A stretch of 64,000 bases of DNA from Bacteroidota bacterium (GCA_018266835.1 JAFDZP010000006.1:1-64000), one strand, 5' to 3'. Shown: positions 10,422-20,254, counted from the first letter of the stretch. Notes: generated by a model not told the origin, from the sequence alone. Numbers and translations are program-made.

Positions 10422-10703
10422 ATGCCGACATTTATATGTGATGATAGAGGGAAAGAATTGAATAACAGTAAGCCCTATATGACATTTGTTAACATTAATG
10501 GTGAAAGCAATATTGCTGACGATTTCAGAATTAACTTAATGAACCCGCACCTTACTATAGATTACAAAGGGGTACAACTTTCATTGTCCCCTTATATTTT
10601 ATATTCTCGGAATTATGGACTTTTTTTGTATGACGGTCGAAGCAATGATGACAAAAAACTTGTATATAAAAATTACTCTCAAGGTATAAATTTATTTTTG
10701 TAA
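10422..10703 (+). CDS. Hypothetical protein, 93 aa, possibly 5'-truncated
   Basis: Begins MPTFICDDRGKELNNSK and ends YSQGINLFL. I recognise no domain, signal peptide or membrane helix. The reading frame stays open upstream of the ATG into the antisense of the recombinase remnant, so the start may be secondary to a rearrangement near 10415. It stops 4 bases before the next (broken) gene, which suggests one transcript. Base composition is even more AT-rich than the flanking core genes. It may be a remnant rather than a functional gene. Confidence 0.4.
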   Translation: MPTFICDDRGKELNNSKPYMTFVNINGESNIADDFRINLMNPHLTIDYKGVQLSLSPYILYSRNYGLFLYDGRSNDDKKLVYKNYSQGINLFL

Positions 10704-10707
10704 CAAA

Positions 10708-12606
10708 ATGCAACTCACTTTGATATTTATTCTGATAATATACCTCGTAATACAATTTGTGTACTTCGCTATACTTGTAAAACGTGAAAAGCGATTATTG
10801 TTGTTTGCCACTTATTATAGTATTCTGTTTTTTTTTGCCGTTCGTTACCAAAATAACGCCAATCTATTTGGCTTGGTATATTACACCATTATTAATTTTA
10901 CTTTTTAAAAGCAAGCAAATTGCAACTAGGCTATATATTCTAGGCGACTTCCACGGTCCAATACTATTATTACGATTTAAAAGTGTCTATTTAATTTCAT
11001 TTCTCCTTTCTTCTGTTTTGATTCTTGTTTATGCGTTGGTTACTAAGCAATTTTTAACTACCCAATTGTTAGATTTTTTTGTCCGTTTCAATATAGTATT
11101 CAGTATTTTCATTTCGCATGTTTATACATTTTTTTCCTTTTATAGCTCTATATATTTTAGAAACTTGCTAACTACTCATACGAGCAATTCTCTTGGCAGA
11201 TTTAAAAGGTTAACGTATGAACAATTTAAAAAGAAAACCCACTTTGTATTGATTTTAAATGGACCAAATCATACCGGGGATCTATCTGATCTGATAAATT
11301 TAAATGGATTCTTAGGTGACCCAGAGCTTACAAAGGGAATAGAGCTATCAATAATGGTTATGATTTTGGTCAACAAGATATTACACGAAAATATCTTAGG
11401 GGTATAAGTAAATTTGAAATTTTAAAAAACAACAACAAAGTTACCGCATCAATTATTGAAACATATATGAATTCCGGTAAAAAAATAGTGAATAACAAAA
11501 TTTTTTTTCTTGAATTGATAGACTATTTTAACCTCACAAAAGCATATCCTGATAGAAACGTATTAAGAAATATTGCATGTAATATATCTTCACTGTATAT
11601 ATTCCCTGACTTTGATAGGAATGAAGAAAACTTAGACTTATTAAAAGAGTTTTTGGATTACGGGAACTTATCTCACCATAACATAATAAAGTTTACTCCG
11701 GGTAATAAAACAGAATCTTCAACTCCCATTATAGATCCAACGAAAAAACGCAGTAAATTTTCAGGGGAAAAAGAATTGACTGAATTCCATATTGATAAAG
11801 AAGATTTTTTAAATTTTTCATTGTTAGAGAATTTTCTTATATCAACTGAAAATTGGTTATCATACCCTAGGAGACAAAATATTTTAGATTTCAGAATTGC
11901 GTACATGGATAAAAACCACCAGGTTCTTGAGAGCAAATTAATCTCAAATCTCATTCCTCCGCTAAATTTATTTCCCGCAAATATAATTGAGTGCGAATTT
12001 AGTCCAGCAAGACAACTAATTGGGAAGCTCAGTAAAGAAGTAATAACGGCTAATAAAATATATATAATTTTCAATATTTTTGAATTAATTATAAAAACTT
12101 TTCCAGCATAGAAATAATCACCAGTAAAGAAATAATGGAAAACGAATTACTATTTCCAAAAAAGAAAAAAAAGCAATGGTTTATTGGCGATGACATTGGA
12201 AATCTTCTTCAATTTATCAAACACTTTTCTATAAAAGATATAAATTTGGCAAACAATAATTATGCATGCCGGAATGAATTATTTAACCTTCTAACATTCA
12301 ATTTTAATGTTTTTGATATGAACTTCAAAGAAGATTTAAAAGCACTGAACTGGTTCAATCCCGAATTTGATGATCAACCCGAGATTGAAAGGAAATTACC
12401 TGTTTTCCTCTCCTTTATAGTTCTCTTTGGATTTTTTCAAATGTGTAATAAGATAATATTAATTATTTTGGAATTGGTTGGACCTAGTTGAAGATTTTCC
12501 AAATATAATAATATCATTATTTAAAATACTTATACTAATTTATCAAATCTCACTTCCTAATATGCATCTATTAGCATTAATTTCTCCCGCAACCCGCTGG
12601 CATTAA
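10708..12606 (+). pseudogene. Unrecognised membrane protein broken by about four frameshifts
   Basis: Protein-like segments run in one direction but change frame: 10708-10905 (hydrophobic start, MQLTLIFILIIYLVI), 10784-11407 (further membrane helices, then 'LVLILNGPNHTGD'-type soluble sequence), about 11350-12111 ('YDFGQQDITRKYLRGISKF' through MNSGKKIVNN to 'LIIKTFPA'), about 12084-12491 ('IEIITSKEIMENELLF' to 'GFFQMCNKI') and about 12463-12606 ('NWLDLVEDFPNIIISLFKI' to 'ISPATRWH'). Switch points fall at or near homopolymers such as AAAGGG (about 11335) and ATAAAAAC (about 12090). The simplest reading is one ancestral gene of about 630 codons with an N-terminal multi-helix membrane region and a C-terminal soluble domain, now decayed. 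I do not recognise the family. Confidence 0.55.
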
Positions 12607-12785
12607 CTTCAGTAAAGTATAAATCTCGCTCTATACCCAAACCAATTCTATTTTTTCGAGAATAGAAAAATTTCCATGGGGAACTTACCCCACTTGTTGC
12701 TTTGTTTTTTTATTTATATTGAAAAAAGAATATATTATAACTACTTTTTGCGTACTAAAAATAAGCCTAAAATTAGGGAGTAAAA

Positions 12786-12941
12786 ATGGGTAGTAAAATT
12801 ATAAATAAGGAAAAATTGGTAGCTAATTTGGCAGCTATTTCAGGTATTTATAATTCATCATTTTTTAACTCCAATGTAAATATAGCAATTACACAAGGCG
12901 CGATTGGCGGAACTGGCAGACGCACTAGACTTAGGATCTAG
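12786..12941 (+). CDS. Small ORF running into the tRNA-Leu gene (doubtful)
   Basis: 51 codons starting MGSKIINKEKLVANLAAISG, with a GGGAG five bases before the ATG (12776-12780). The last 14 codons lie inside the tRNA-Leu gene and the stop is the TAG of its anticodon arm. It may be the 5' end of a gene cut off when something integrated at the tRNA, or chance. Low confidence as a functional gene. Confidence 0.2.
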   Translation: MGSKIINKEKLVANLAAISGIYNSSFFNSNVNIAITQGAIGGTGRRTRLRI

Positions 12942-12979
12942 CGGGGTGACCCGTGGGGGTTCGACTCCCTCATCGCGCA
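12898..12979 (+). tRNA. tRNA-Leu (anticodon UAG)
   Basis: Acceptor arms GCGCGAT/ATCGCGC, anticodon stem CTAGA/TCTAG with loop CTTAGGA giving anticodon UAG, a variable arm typical of a class II tRNA, and T-loop GTTCGACTCC. CCA is not encoded (CACAAA follows). It borders the recombinase-bearing patch, so its 3' end is a candidate attachment site, though I found no second copy of that end in the patch. Confidence 0.93.
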
Positions 12980-13033
12980 CAAACCTTGGTTGTAATTATT
13001 AGTTTCATTCAATTACAATTATAAACGATATTA

Positions 13034-14326
13034 ATGTCAAACCGAAAATCTACTCTCCATGCACAAGTAAGATGTTCATTCTGCGGAAGACCTGCCAGTA
13101 AAGTTTCTAACATGATCAAAGGCGGTCCTGTAGACGGAGCATTGAAGGAAGTATACATCTGTGATATTTGCGTAAGCAGCGCTATGCAGATAATTAAGCA
13201 TAACAATTTTTCGACAACAGGTTTAAGTACAAAAAATGTACGCAACAGAGCATCGCTTACTCCTGTAATGATTAAGAAATTTTTAGATGAATATGTAATC
13301 GGGCAGGACAGAGCCAAAAAAGCTTTAGCTGTTGCTGTTTACAATCATTATAAAAGAATGGACTCACTTGATTTCAACTACCTTGACGGTGTTGAAATTG
13401 AAAAGAGCAATATTTTATTAATAGGTCCTACAGGAACAGGTAAAACTTTTCTTGCGCAGTCACTTGCAAGATTGCTTGACGTTCCTTTTGCAATTGCCGA
13501 TGCTACAACTTTGACAGAAGCCGGTTATGTAGGCGATGATGTTGAATCAATCCTTGTTCACTTACTTCAGAACGCAGGATTTGATTTAAGCAAAGCTGAA
13601 AAAGGAATTATCTACTTAGATGAAATTGATAAGATTGCGCGTAAAGGCGACAGCACTTCAATAACTCGTGACGTTTCAGGTGAAGGTGTTCAGCAGGCAT
13701 TATTGAAATTACTTGAAGGCACAATTGCAGGCGTTCCTCCAAAAGGCGGAAGAAAACATCCCGAGCAGTCACTCATCAATGTAAACACAAAAAATATATT
13801 ATTTATATGCGGCGGCGCTTTTGACGGATTGGAAAAAATCGTTGAAAGAAGAGTTGCAAACAGTTCAATGGGATTCGGAGCAGAAGTTTACTCAAAGAAC
13901 GACATTGAAAGAGATGATATGCTTGCATTAACGGAGCCTGATGATTTAGTAAAGTTCGGATTGATTCCTGAATTTGTAGGAAGACTTCCTGTACTTACAT
14001 CATTGATGTCTCTTGATATCAAAGCATTGTTCTCAATACTTACAGAACCAAAGAATGCCATCATAAAGCAGTATCAGAAATTATTCCGAATGGAAGGCGT
14101 TGAGCTTGAATTCCACGAAGACGCATTAAAAGAAATTGCAAAGATTGCTATACTGAGAGGAACAGGAGCGAGAGCTTTACGTTCCATAGTAGAAAACATT
14201 ATGATGGATATAATGTATAAACTCCCCAGCAAAGAAAATGTTACGAATTGTATAATTACCAAGGAAGTTGTGATGGAAGGTAAAGAGCCGATTTACATGA
14301 ATGCAAACAAAAAATTATTTGCTTAA
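13034..14326 (+). CDS. clpX: ATP-dependent Clp protease ATP-binding subunit ClpX
   Basis: 430 residues, the normal size. The N-terminal zinc-binding domain has Cys14, Cys17, Cys43 and Cys46 ('CSFC', 'CDIC'). The AAA+ core has Walker A GPTGTGKT (about 131-138), Walker B 'IIYLDEID' (about 193-200) and the ClpX signature '[19 protein letters not shown]'. ClpX unfolds substrates and feeds them to ClpP in the cytoplasm. Here it stands alone: no clpP or tig is adjacent, and a tRNA-Leu lies just upstream. The ATG at 13034 places the zinc finger at the expected distance. A strong terminator follows. Confidence 0.97.
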   Translation: MSNRKSTLHAQVRCSFCGRPASKVSNMIKGGPVDGALKEVYICDICVSSAMQIIKHNNFSTTGLSTKNVRNRASLTPVMIKKFLDEYVIGQDRAKKALAVAVYNHYKRMDSLDFNYLDGVEIEKSNILLIGPTGTGKTFLAQSLARLLDVPFAIADATTLTEAGYVGDDVESILVHLLQNAGFDLSKAEKGIIYLDEIDKIARKGDSTSITRDVSGEGVQQALLKLLEGTIAGVPPKGGRKHPEQSLINVNTKNILFICGGAFDGLEKIVERRVANSSMGFGAEVYSKNDIERDDMLALTEPDDLVKFGLIPEFVGRLPVLTSLMSLDIKALFSILTEPKNAIIKQYQKLFRMEGVELEFHEDALKEIAKIAILRGTGARALRSIVENIMMDIMYKLPSKENVTNCIITKEVVMEGKEPIYMNANKKLFA

Positions 14327-14352
14327 AAACTTTTTAATATTTAATTAATAGT

Positions 14353-14380
14353 AAAAAAAGGGAGAGGTGCTCCCTTTTTT
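14353..14380 (+). terminator. Rho-independent terminator after clpX
   Basis: AAAAAAGGGAG, loop AGGTG, CTCCCTTTTTT: a symmetric stem with a T-run, 27 bases past the clpX stop and 26 before the next start. Confidence 0.9.
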
Positions 14381-14405
14381 TATATATAAACCGGAATAAT
14401 TTTTA

Positions 14406-16061
14406 ATGTCTAAAATAGAAAGCAAACTCAAAAAAGACGAATCGTTTAACATGAGAGAAGATTATCATAAAAATCTTCTCAGAAAATTAAATGCAGCCGG
14501 AGATAAAATAAAGCTCGGCGGCGGCAAGAAGGCAATTGAAAAGCTTCACGAAAAGAATAAACTTCATTGCAGGGAAAGAGTAAATCTTCTGATTGATAAA
14601 GATTCTTTCTTTATGGAAATCGGTTTATTCACAGGCTACGGAATGTATGAAGAATACGGCGGCGCTCCTTCATCAGGAACGATATTCGGAATCGGCAAAG
14701 TCAGCGGAAAGAACTGCGTGATAGTTGCTAACGATGCCACTGTAAAAGCAGGCGCATGGTTCCCTATCACATGCAAGAAGAATTTACGAGCTCAGGAAAT
14801 TGCAATGGAGAATAAACTTCCGATAATTTATTTAGTGGACTCAGCCGGTGTGTTTCTTCCTATGCAGGATGAAATTTTTCCCGATAAAGAACACTTCGGT
14901 AGAATATTCAGGAATAATGCAATTATGAGTTCAATGGGAATTCCGCAAATTGCTGCAATCATGGGACCCTGTGTTGCAGGCGGTGCATATCTTCCAATTA
15001 TGAGCGATGAAGCTTTGATAGTAGATAAAACAGGAAGCATATTTTTAGCGGGCTCACACTTAGTTAAGGCTGCCATAGGAGAAAACATTGATAACGAATC
15101 ATTAGGCGGCGCAACTGTTACCACAGAAATTTCTGGAGTAACAGATGAAAAGATGGCAAACGATGAAGAGTGCATTGAAAAAATCAGAAGCCTTGTGAGT
15201 AAATTCGGTGAAACAGCGAAAGCAGGATTTGACAGAATTGAAAGCAAACCGCCTGCGATAGAAACAAAAGAAATTTACGGAGTATTACCTGAGGATAGCT
15301 CCAAACAATATGATACTTATGAATTAATAACCAGAATAATTGATGACAGCGATTTCGATGAATACAAACCTGAGTACGGCAAAACAATCATCTGCGGATA
15401 TGCAAGGATTGACGGCTGGGCAGTTGGTATAGTTGCCAATCAGCGTATAGTGATCAAAAGCAAAAAGGGTGAGATGCAATTCGGCGGAGTGATTTACTCC
15501 GATAGCGCGGATAAAGGCGCAAGATTTATAATGAATTGCAATCAAAGAAAAATTCCGTTAGTATTCTTACAGGATGTAACAGGATTTATGGTCGGTTCGC
15601 GTTCAGAGCACGGAGGAATTATAAAAGACGGTGCTAAGATGGTTAATGCCGTTGCAAATTCAGTCGTACCGAAAATTACAATTATAACAGGTAACAGTTA
15701 CGGCGCAGGAAATTATGCAATGTGCGGCAAGGCATATGATCCGAGATTTATTTTTGCTTATCCGAATGCACAGATTGCAGTTATGGGCGGCTCGCAGGCA
15801 AGCAATGTATTGCTTGATATAAAAATCGGTCAGATGAAAAAAGAAGGCAAAGAAATCCATGAAGAGGATAAGAAAAAATTTCTTGATGAAATAAAATCAA
15901 GATATGAAAAGCAGACAGAAGTTCTTTACGCAGCATCAAGATTATGGGTTGATGATGTAATTGACCCTGCTAAAACAAGAGAGATAATATCTTACAGCAT
16001 TGAGCTTGCGAATAACAATCCCGAGATGAGACAATTCAATCCGGGTGTTATACAAACATAA
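14406..16061 (+). CDS. Acyl-CoA carboxylase carboxyltransferase (beta) subunit
   Basis: 551 residues of the biotin-dependent carboxyltransferase family. It contains the N-terminal crotonase-like half ('RERVNLLIDKDSFF.E', 'SGTIFGIGKVSGK', 'PIIYLVDSAGVFLPMQ') and the C-terminal half ('PLVFLQDVTGFMVGS', 'GNSYGAGNYAMCGKAYDPRF', 'AVMGGSQA'). Length and the 'MRxDYxxN' and 'YGMYEEYGGAPSSGTI' stretches fit methylcrotonyl-CoA or geranyl-CoA carboxylase beta more than propionyl-CoA carboxylase, but substrate cannot be settled from sequence alone. It transfers the carboxyl group from carboxybiotin to an acyl-CoA. No alpha/biotin subunit gene lies in the window, so it must be encoded elsewhere. Confidence 0.9.
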   Translation: MSKIESKLKKDESFNMREDYHKNLLRKLNAAGDKIKLGGGKKAIEKLHEKNKLHCRERVNLLIDKDSFFMEIGLFTGYGMYEEYGGAPSSGTIFGIGKVSGKNCVIVANDATVKAGAWFPITCKKNLRAQEIAMENKLPIIYLVDSAGVFLPMQDEIFPDKEHFGRIFRNNAIMSSMGIPQIAAIMGPCVAGGAYLPIMSDEALIVDKTGSIFLAGSHLVKAAIGENIDNESLGGATVTTEISGVTDEKMANDEECIEKIRSLVSKFGETAKAGFDRIESKPPAIETKEIYGVLPEDSSKQYDTYELITRIIDDSDFDEYKPEYGKTIICGYARIDGWAVGIVANQRIVIKSKKGEMQFGGVIYSDSADKGARFIMNCNQRKIPLVFLQDVTGFMVGSRSEHGGIIKDGAKMVNAVANSVVPKITIITGNSYGAGNYAMCGKAYDPRFIFAYPNAQIAVMGGSQASNVLLDIKIGQMKKEGKEIHEEDKKKFLDEIKSRYEKQTEVLYAASRLWVDDVIDPAKTREIISYSIELANNNPEMRQFNPGVIQT

Positions 16062-16167
16062 AATATTACAGGGCGGGAAAATATATTTACGTTTGAAAAA
16101 TTTTAAAAATAATCTGTACAGATAAGTTATATAAATATTTTATACAACGAATTAAAAGAAATAACAA

Positions 16168-16953
16168 ATGACAAGCATGAAAACAAAATTAGACATTGCA
16201 AAAAACTGGCTCCCCCGATACACAGGAACACAGATAAAAGAGTTCGGAGAGTTTATTCTCCTCACGAATTTTTATGACTATGTAAAATCTTTTTCAGATA
16301 TCTACGGAACTGAGATAAAGGGAATAGGAAAACCAATGCAGACCTGCACTAACAAAGAAGGTCTGACAATTATAAACTACGGAGTGGGCTCTGCAAACGC
16401 AGCATTAATAATGGATCTTCTTGTAGCAAGAATGCCGAAAGCAGTTTTATTCCTCGGCAAATGCGGCGGTTTGAAAAAAACAACTTCAATAGGTCACTTT
16501 ATTTTACCAATAGCAGCAATAAGAGGCGATGGTACAAGCGATGACTATATGCCGAAAGAAGTTCCGGCTTTGCCTTCATTCGCAATCCATAAATACTGTT
16601 CCAATAAAATTGTAGAGTTAAAGCAGCAATACAAAACAGGAGTTGTTTATACAACTAACAGAAGAGTTTGGGAATGGGATGAAGCTTTTAAAAAGAAACT
16701 TCGCGATATGAGAACGATTGCAATCGATATGGAGACTGCTACATATTTTATAGTAGGACATGCAAATGAAATTCCAAGAGGTGCACTGCTTTTAGTATCG
16801 GACGTACCAATGATTCCTGCAGGAATAAAAACCGAAGAGTCGGATAAAATCGTTACGAAAAATTTCAGCGCGCTTCATCTTCAAATCGGGATTGAAACAA
16901 TGATGGAAGTTGCAAAGAAAAAAGAAAAACTGAAACATTACACATTCAATTAA
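16168..16953 (+). CDS. amn: AMP nucleosidase, short Bacteroidota-type
   Basis: 261 residues of the nucleoside phosphorylase/PNP-UDP fold. Key stretches: 'GVGSANAALIMDLL', 'LFLGKCGGLKKTTSIGHF' and 'AIDMETATYFIVGHANEIPRG', the last holding the purine/ribose-binding Met-Glu and matching the family signature. It hydrolyses AMP to adenine and ribose-5-phosphate in the cytoplasm. The length fits the compact type rather than the about 480-residue proteobacterial Amn. The ATG at 16168 is used; Met4 is an alternative. A related 5'-methylthioadenosine nucleosidase role is less likely but not excluded. Confidence 0.82.
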   Translation: MTSMKTKLDIAKNWLPRYTGTQIKEFGEFILLTNFYDYVKSFSDIYGTEIKGIGKPMQTCTNKEGLTIINYGVGSANAALIMDLLVARMPKAVLFLGKCGGLKKTTSIGHFILPIAAIRGDGTSDDYMPKEVPALPSFAIHKYCSNKIVELKQQYKTGVVYTTNRRVWEWDEAFKKKLRDMRTIAIDMETATYFIVGHANEIPRGALLLVSDVPMIPAGIKTEESDKIVTKNFSALHLQIGIETMMEVAKKKEKLKHYTFN

Positions 16954-16971
16954 TTTTGATTTGTTCAAATA

Positions 16972-17742
16972 ATGCCTACAGATAAAACTACAGTAAAATC
17001 GTATGACGGCTATGCTCAGAAATGGGCGGACAGAATGAAGGCAGGGTTAAGACCTGCCCATGACCTTCTCGAAAAGCCGGCAATGTACTCTCTTCTGCCA
17101 AATTTAAAGAACAAAGATATTCTTTGTCTTGGATGCGGCACAGGCGAAGAATGTTTTTCATTGAAGTCAAAAGGAGCTAAGTCTGTAGTCGGTATAGATA
17201 TTTCCAAAGGAATGATTGATGTAGCCAAGAAAAATTTTCCTGATTTGGAATTCAAAGTCGGTGATGTTGAAAATCTTAAATTCAAAAAGGAATCTTTTGA
17301 TTTAGTTTACTCAAGTCTGATGATGCATTATATTCAGGACTGGAGAAAACCGTTGAAGAAAATTTATTCTCTGCTAAAACCAAAATCCAAATTTTTATTT
17401 TCTACACATAACCCTGTCTATTACGCGGGGGAATTCAATATGCAGGGTGACTTAAGTACTAAGCTTTCGGGCTACAGGGAATTAAATCAGAATGTTGTAA
17501 AAGTTTATGGCGATTATAAAAAAGAAAGATTAATAAAAGATGTTTGGTTCGGTGATTTTAAAGTAAATTATTTTCACAGACCTATGTCTTCATTACTGAA
17601 TGACATAGCTCAGACGGATTTTAAAATTACAAGATGCCTTGAACCCCAAATGACAGAAGAGGCAAAAAAGAATTACAAATCAGATTACATCATCCAGTCA
17701 AAATTCCCTATGTTTATAATTTTCGAACTCACAAAAATCTGA
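16972..17742 (+). CDS. Class I SAM-dependent methyltransferase
   Basis: 256 residues with motif I 'DILCLGCGTGEECFSL', an acidic end of beta-2 ('VVGIDISKGMID'), and motifs resembling the UbiE/BioC type 11 methyltransferases ('FDLVYSSLMMHYIQDW', 'LLKPKSKFLFSTHNP'). It starts 18 bases after the AMP nucleosidase stop and is followed 4 bases later by another methyltransferase, so the three are likely cotranscribed. The methyl acceptor is unknown. Confidence 0.85.
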   Translation: MPTDKTTVKSYDGYAQKWADRMKAGLRPAHDLLEKPAMYSLLPNLKNKDILCLGCGTGEECFSLKSKGAKSVVGIDISKGMIDVAKKNFPDLEFKVGDVENLKFKKESFDLVYSSLMMHYIQDWRKPLKKIYSLLKPKSKFLFSTHNPVYYAGEFNMQGDLSTKLSGYRELNQNVVKVYGDYKKERLIKDVWFGDFKVNYFHRPMSSLLNDIAQTDFKITRCLEPQMTEEAKKNYKSDYIIQSKFPMFIIFELTKI

Positions 17743-17746
17743 TACA

Positions 17747-18580
17747 TTGATTCACATTTCAGGGACATCTGCGCTCGTGTTATTATGGGGGGGAAAGGAT
17801 GCATATAAAAGTAAATTAGCACAGAAATATTTACAACATCTTGACTTATCTTCCGGATATGAACTTTATAATGAATGCAGTAAGATCTGGGAACCCTACC
17901 ACGAAATTTTAAGAAACAGAAAGTTTGGAGTCTTTAATTTTGTCGAATCTATCTTAAGTGAAAATTCTGATTTTCAGGTTGTAATTCTTGCCGCAGGCAT
18001 TGCTCCCCTATCTTTAGATATAATAGAAAAGTTTCCTGAAGTAAATGTTTTTGACGTAGATATTGATAACATGCAGACAAAAAGAAAATTATTTGATGAA
18101 ATAAGTGAAGATAAATTTGCAAACAGAATTCAGTTCATTGAATCAGATATAACAGATGTAAATCTATTACAAAATAATCTGACCGAACACGGCTGGAGAA
18201 AAGATAAAAGAACGATTGTAATAGCAGAAGGAATTTCATATTACATTACTGAAGACGAATTATGGAATGCGTTTTCTCTATTTCAGACAAAAGATAAATC
18301 TAATTATTTAATCCTTGAAAGCCGTGTACCTGCTGAAAAAGTTTGTGAAGAGAGAAGAGATATTCAGGAAAGAGTTTGGGAGTACTTAACAAGTGCCTTA
18401 ACTTTAAAATTTGTTACACGTTATTATGACGAGAAAGTTAAAGAATACGCAGATAAGTTAAATGCAGAAGTAAGTAAGAAACACACAATGAAAGATATTG
18501 AAATGCTGCGTTTCGGTAAGAATGAAATATTCACAACTGATGACTCTGGCTGGATAGAAGTAAGAAAATTAATAGTGTAA
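17747..18580 (+). CDS. Leucine carboxyl methyltransferase-like SAM enzyme
   Basis: 277 residues, started at a TTG 4 bases after the previous stop. It shows the LCMT/PPM1-like layout: 'LAQKYLQHLDLSSGY' N-terminal helix, SAM-site 'VVILAAGIAPLSLDII', acidic 'VFDVDIDNMQTKR', and 'RTIVIAEGISYYITEDEL', which matches the family's 'EGlxxYLxxxev' motif. The family includes carboxyl- and O-methyltransferases of small molecules; substrate unknown. Convergent with the SMR exporter, whose stop is one base away, so the two genes nearly touch. Confidence 0.75.
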   Translation: MIHISGTSALVLLWGGKDAYKSKLAQKYLQHLDLSSGYELYNECSKIWEPYHEILRNRKFGVFNFVESILSENSDFQVVILAAGIAPLSLDIIEKFPEVNVFDVDIDNMQTKRKLFDEISEDKFANRIQFIESDITDVNLLQNNLTEHGWRKDKRTIVIAEGISYYITEDELWNAFSLFQTKDKSNYLILESRVPAEKVCEERRDIQERVWEYLTSALTLKFVTRYYDEKVKEYADKLNAEVSKKHTMKDIEMLRFGKNEIFTTDDSGWIEVRKLIV

Positions 18581-18581
18581 T

Positions 18582-18902
18582 TTACTTCGTTACAAATTTT
18601 AATCCTACAATTCCAACTACAATTAGTCCTATAAAAAATAACCTCCAGAACTCACTCGATTCCTTAAAGATAATCATACCTAATATTGCTGTCCCGACTG
18701 CGCCGATACCAGTCCATACAGCGTAGCCCGTTCCCACAGGCAAATCTTTCAATGCCTGTGAAAGCATAGTCATGCTTATTATCAAAGTAATAATGGTGAA
18801 GGTTGTCCACCAATTATTTTTAAAACCGTCAGACTGTTTTAAACCTACAGCCCAACAGACTTCAAACAAGCCGGCAATTATCAGGATGAACCAGGGATTC
18901 AA
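18582..18902 (-). CDS. Small multidrug-resistance family exporter, SugE/Gdx type
   Basis: 106 residues with four membrane helices. The essential Glu lies in 'IAGLFEVCWAVGLKQSDGF'; the W-A-V-G-L-K and 'AVWTGIGAVGTAILGMIIFKE' stretches are typical of the SMR family. The 'GLFEVCWAVGLK' form is that of the SugE/Gdx (guanidinium exporter) branch rather than EmrE. It starts 20 bases after the stop of the truncated ClpB on the same strand, so there is no room for its own guanidine riboswitch and it probably shares the clpB transcript. Confidence 0.88.
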   Translation of the reverse strand: MNPWFILIIAGLFEVCWAVGLKQSDGFKNNWWTTFTIITLIISMTMLSQALKDLPVGTGYAVWTGIGAVGTAILGMIIFKESSEFWRLFFIGLIVVGIVGLKFVTK

Positions 18903-18921
18903 TTAAATAAAATTTAATTTT

Positions 18922-20235
18922 TTATAACTCTCTCTTTAGAGCTTCTCTTTCAATTTCCAACTGCTTCAGTCTTCTTTCAATCTTATCAAGTTCTTCGGGC
19001 ATTGAGTCAATTTCTATTCTTAACTTCGATGCCGATTCATCAATCAAATCAATTGCCTTATCCGGTAAAAATCTATCGGCAATATATCTATCCGACAACT
19101 GGGCAGCTGCTACAATAGCTCCATCAGTTATTCTTACTCCGTGATGCACTTCATATTTTTCTTTAAGTCCTCTTAAAATTGAAATAGTATCTTCCACATC
19201 AGGCTCTGCAACAAATACAGGCTGAAATCTTCTTTCTAGCGCAGGATCTTTTTCAATATATTTTCTGTATTCATCTAATGTTGTTGCGCCGATTGCTCTC
19301 AGGTCCCCTCTTGCAAGAGCAGGTTTTAGCATATTTGATGCATCCATTGAGCCTTGCGCTGCGCCTGCACCAACCATTGTGTGAAGTTCATCAATGAATA
19401 AAATTATTTTTCCGTTTGATTCAGTTACTTCTTTCAAAACTGATTTCAATCTCTCTTCAAACTGTCCTCTGAACTGCGCCCCAGCAATCAATGCTCCCAA
19501 GTCCAATGCAATAATAAGTTTATCTTTTAAGCCGTCCGGAACATCTCCCTGAATTATTCTATGTGCAAGTCCCTCTGCAATTGCAGTCTTACCAACTCCC
19601 GGCTCACCAATGAGAACGGGATTGTTTTTTGTTCTTCTTGAAAGCACCTGAAGCACTCTTCTGATTTCTTCCTCTCTCCCGATTACAGGGTCAAGTTTTC
19701 CCTTCTGAGCAAGCTCGTTTAAGTTGCGCCCGTATTTTTGTAATGATTGATATGTATCTTCAGGATTTTGTCCCGTAACTCTTTGCGTTCCTCTTATATC
19801 TTTTAACGCTTTCAATATTTCATTTTTTGTTGCTCCGTTAGAGCTAAGTAATGCTGCAACAGGAGATTTTTTATAATCTGCAAGTCCTAATAATAAATGT
19901 TCAGTTGAAACATATTCATCTTTTAAATTCTCAGCTTCCTTTGCTGACATTTCAAGAACCTGAGTTAAGTCGCGTGAGATTCCCTGATTACCAAATCCGC
20001 TGCCTGTAACTTTGGGAAGCTTTTCTAAAAGCTCACCGACTTTTATCTGAATATAATCTTTGTTCATTCCAAGTTTTTGTAAAATGGAAGGAACGATGTT
20101 TTCTGAATTTTGAACAAGAGCAGCAAAAAGATGTTCAGGCTCAATTAACTGATTTGAATAGTTAGAAGCAATTTCAGTTGCTTGCTGAATTGCTTCCTGC
20201 GATTTTGTTGTAAGTTTATTAAAATTAAATGCCAT
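18922..20235 (-). CDS. clpB: ClpB disaggregase, N-terminal half only (truncated)
   Basis: 437 residues from the ATG at 20235, which has AAGGAG eight bases upstream; an earlier ATG at 20268 is rejected. It contains the Clp_N double-repeat domain (about 1-150), the first AAA+ module with Walker A GEPGVGKT (about 204), Walker B 'ILFIDELH' (about 275) and 'ALERRFQPV' (about 329), and the first helix of the middle domain ('[19 protein letters not shown]'), then a TAA. Normal ClpB is about 860 residues; the rest of the coiled-coil and the whole second AAA+ module are missing, and the next gene begins 20 bases on. Either this is a decayed or split gene, or the remaining half lies elsewhere. ClpB works with DnaK to rescue aggregated protein, and one ring alone should not do so. 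Confidence 0.88.
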   Translation of the reverse strand: MAFNFNKLTTKSQEAIQQATEIASNYSNQLIEPEHLFAALVQNSENIVPSILQKLGMNKDYIQIKVGELLEKLPKVTGSGFGNQGISRDLTQVLEMSAKEAENLKDEYVSTEHLLLGLADYKKSPVAALLSSNGATKNEILKALKDIRGTQRVTGQNPEDTYQSLQKYGRNLNELAQKGKLDPVIGREEEIRRVLQVLSRRTKNNPVLIGEPGVGKTAIAEGLAHRIIQGDVPDGLKDKLIIALDLGALIAGAQFRGQFEERLKSVLKEVTESNGKIILFIDELHTMVGAGAAQGSMDASNMLKPALARGDLRAIGATTLDEYRKYIEKDPALERRFQPVFVAEPDVEDTISILRGLKEKYEVHHGVRITDGAIVAAAQLSDRYIADRFLPDKAIDLIDESASKLRIEIDSMPEELDKIERRLKQLEIEREALKREL

Positions 20236-20254
20236 ACGTGTACTCCTTAGTTTA

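Noticed and set aside
18903-18921. Guanidine riboswitch before the SMR exporter
   Set aside because: Only 19 bases separate it from the ClpB stop, too short for a riboswitch; the preceding DNA is coding.
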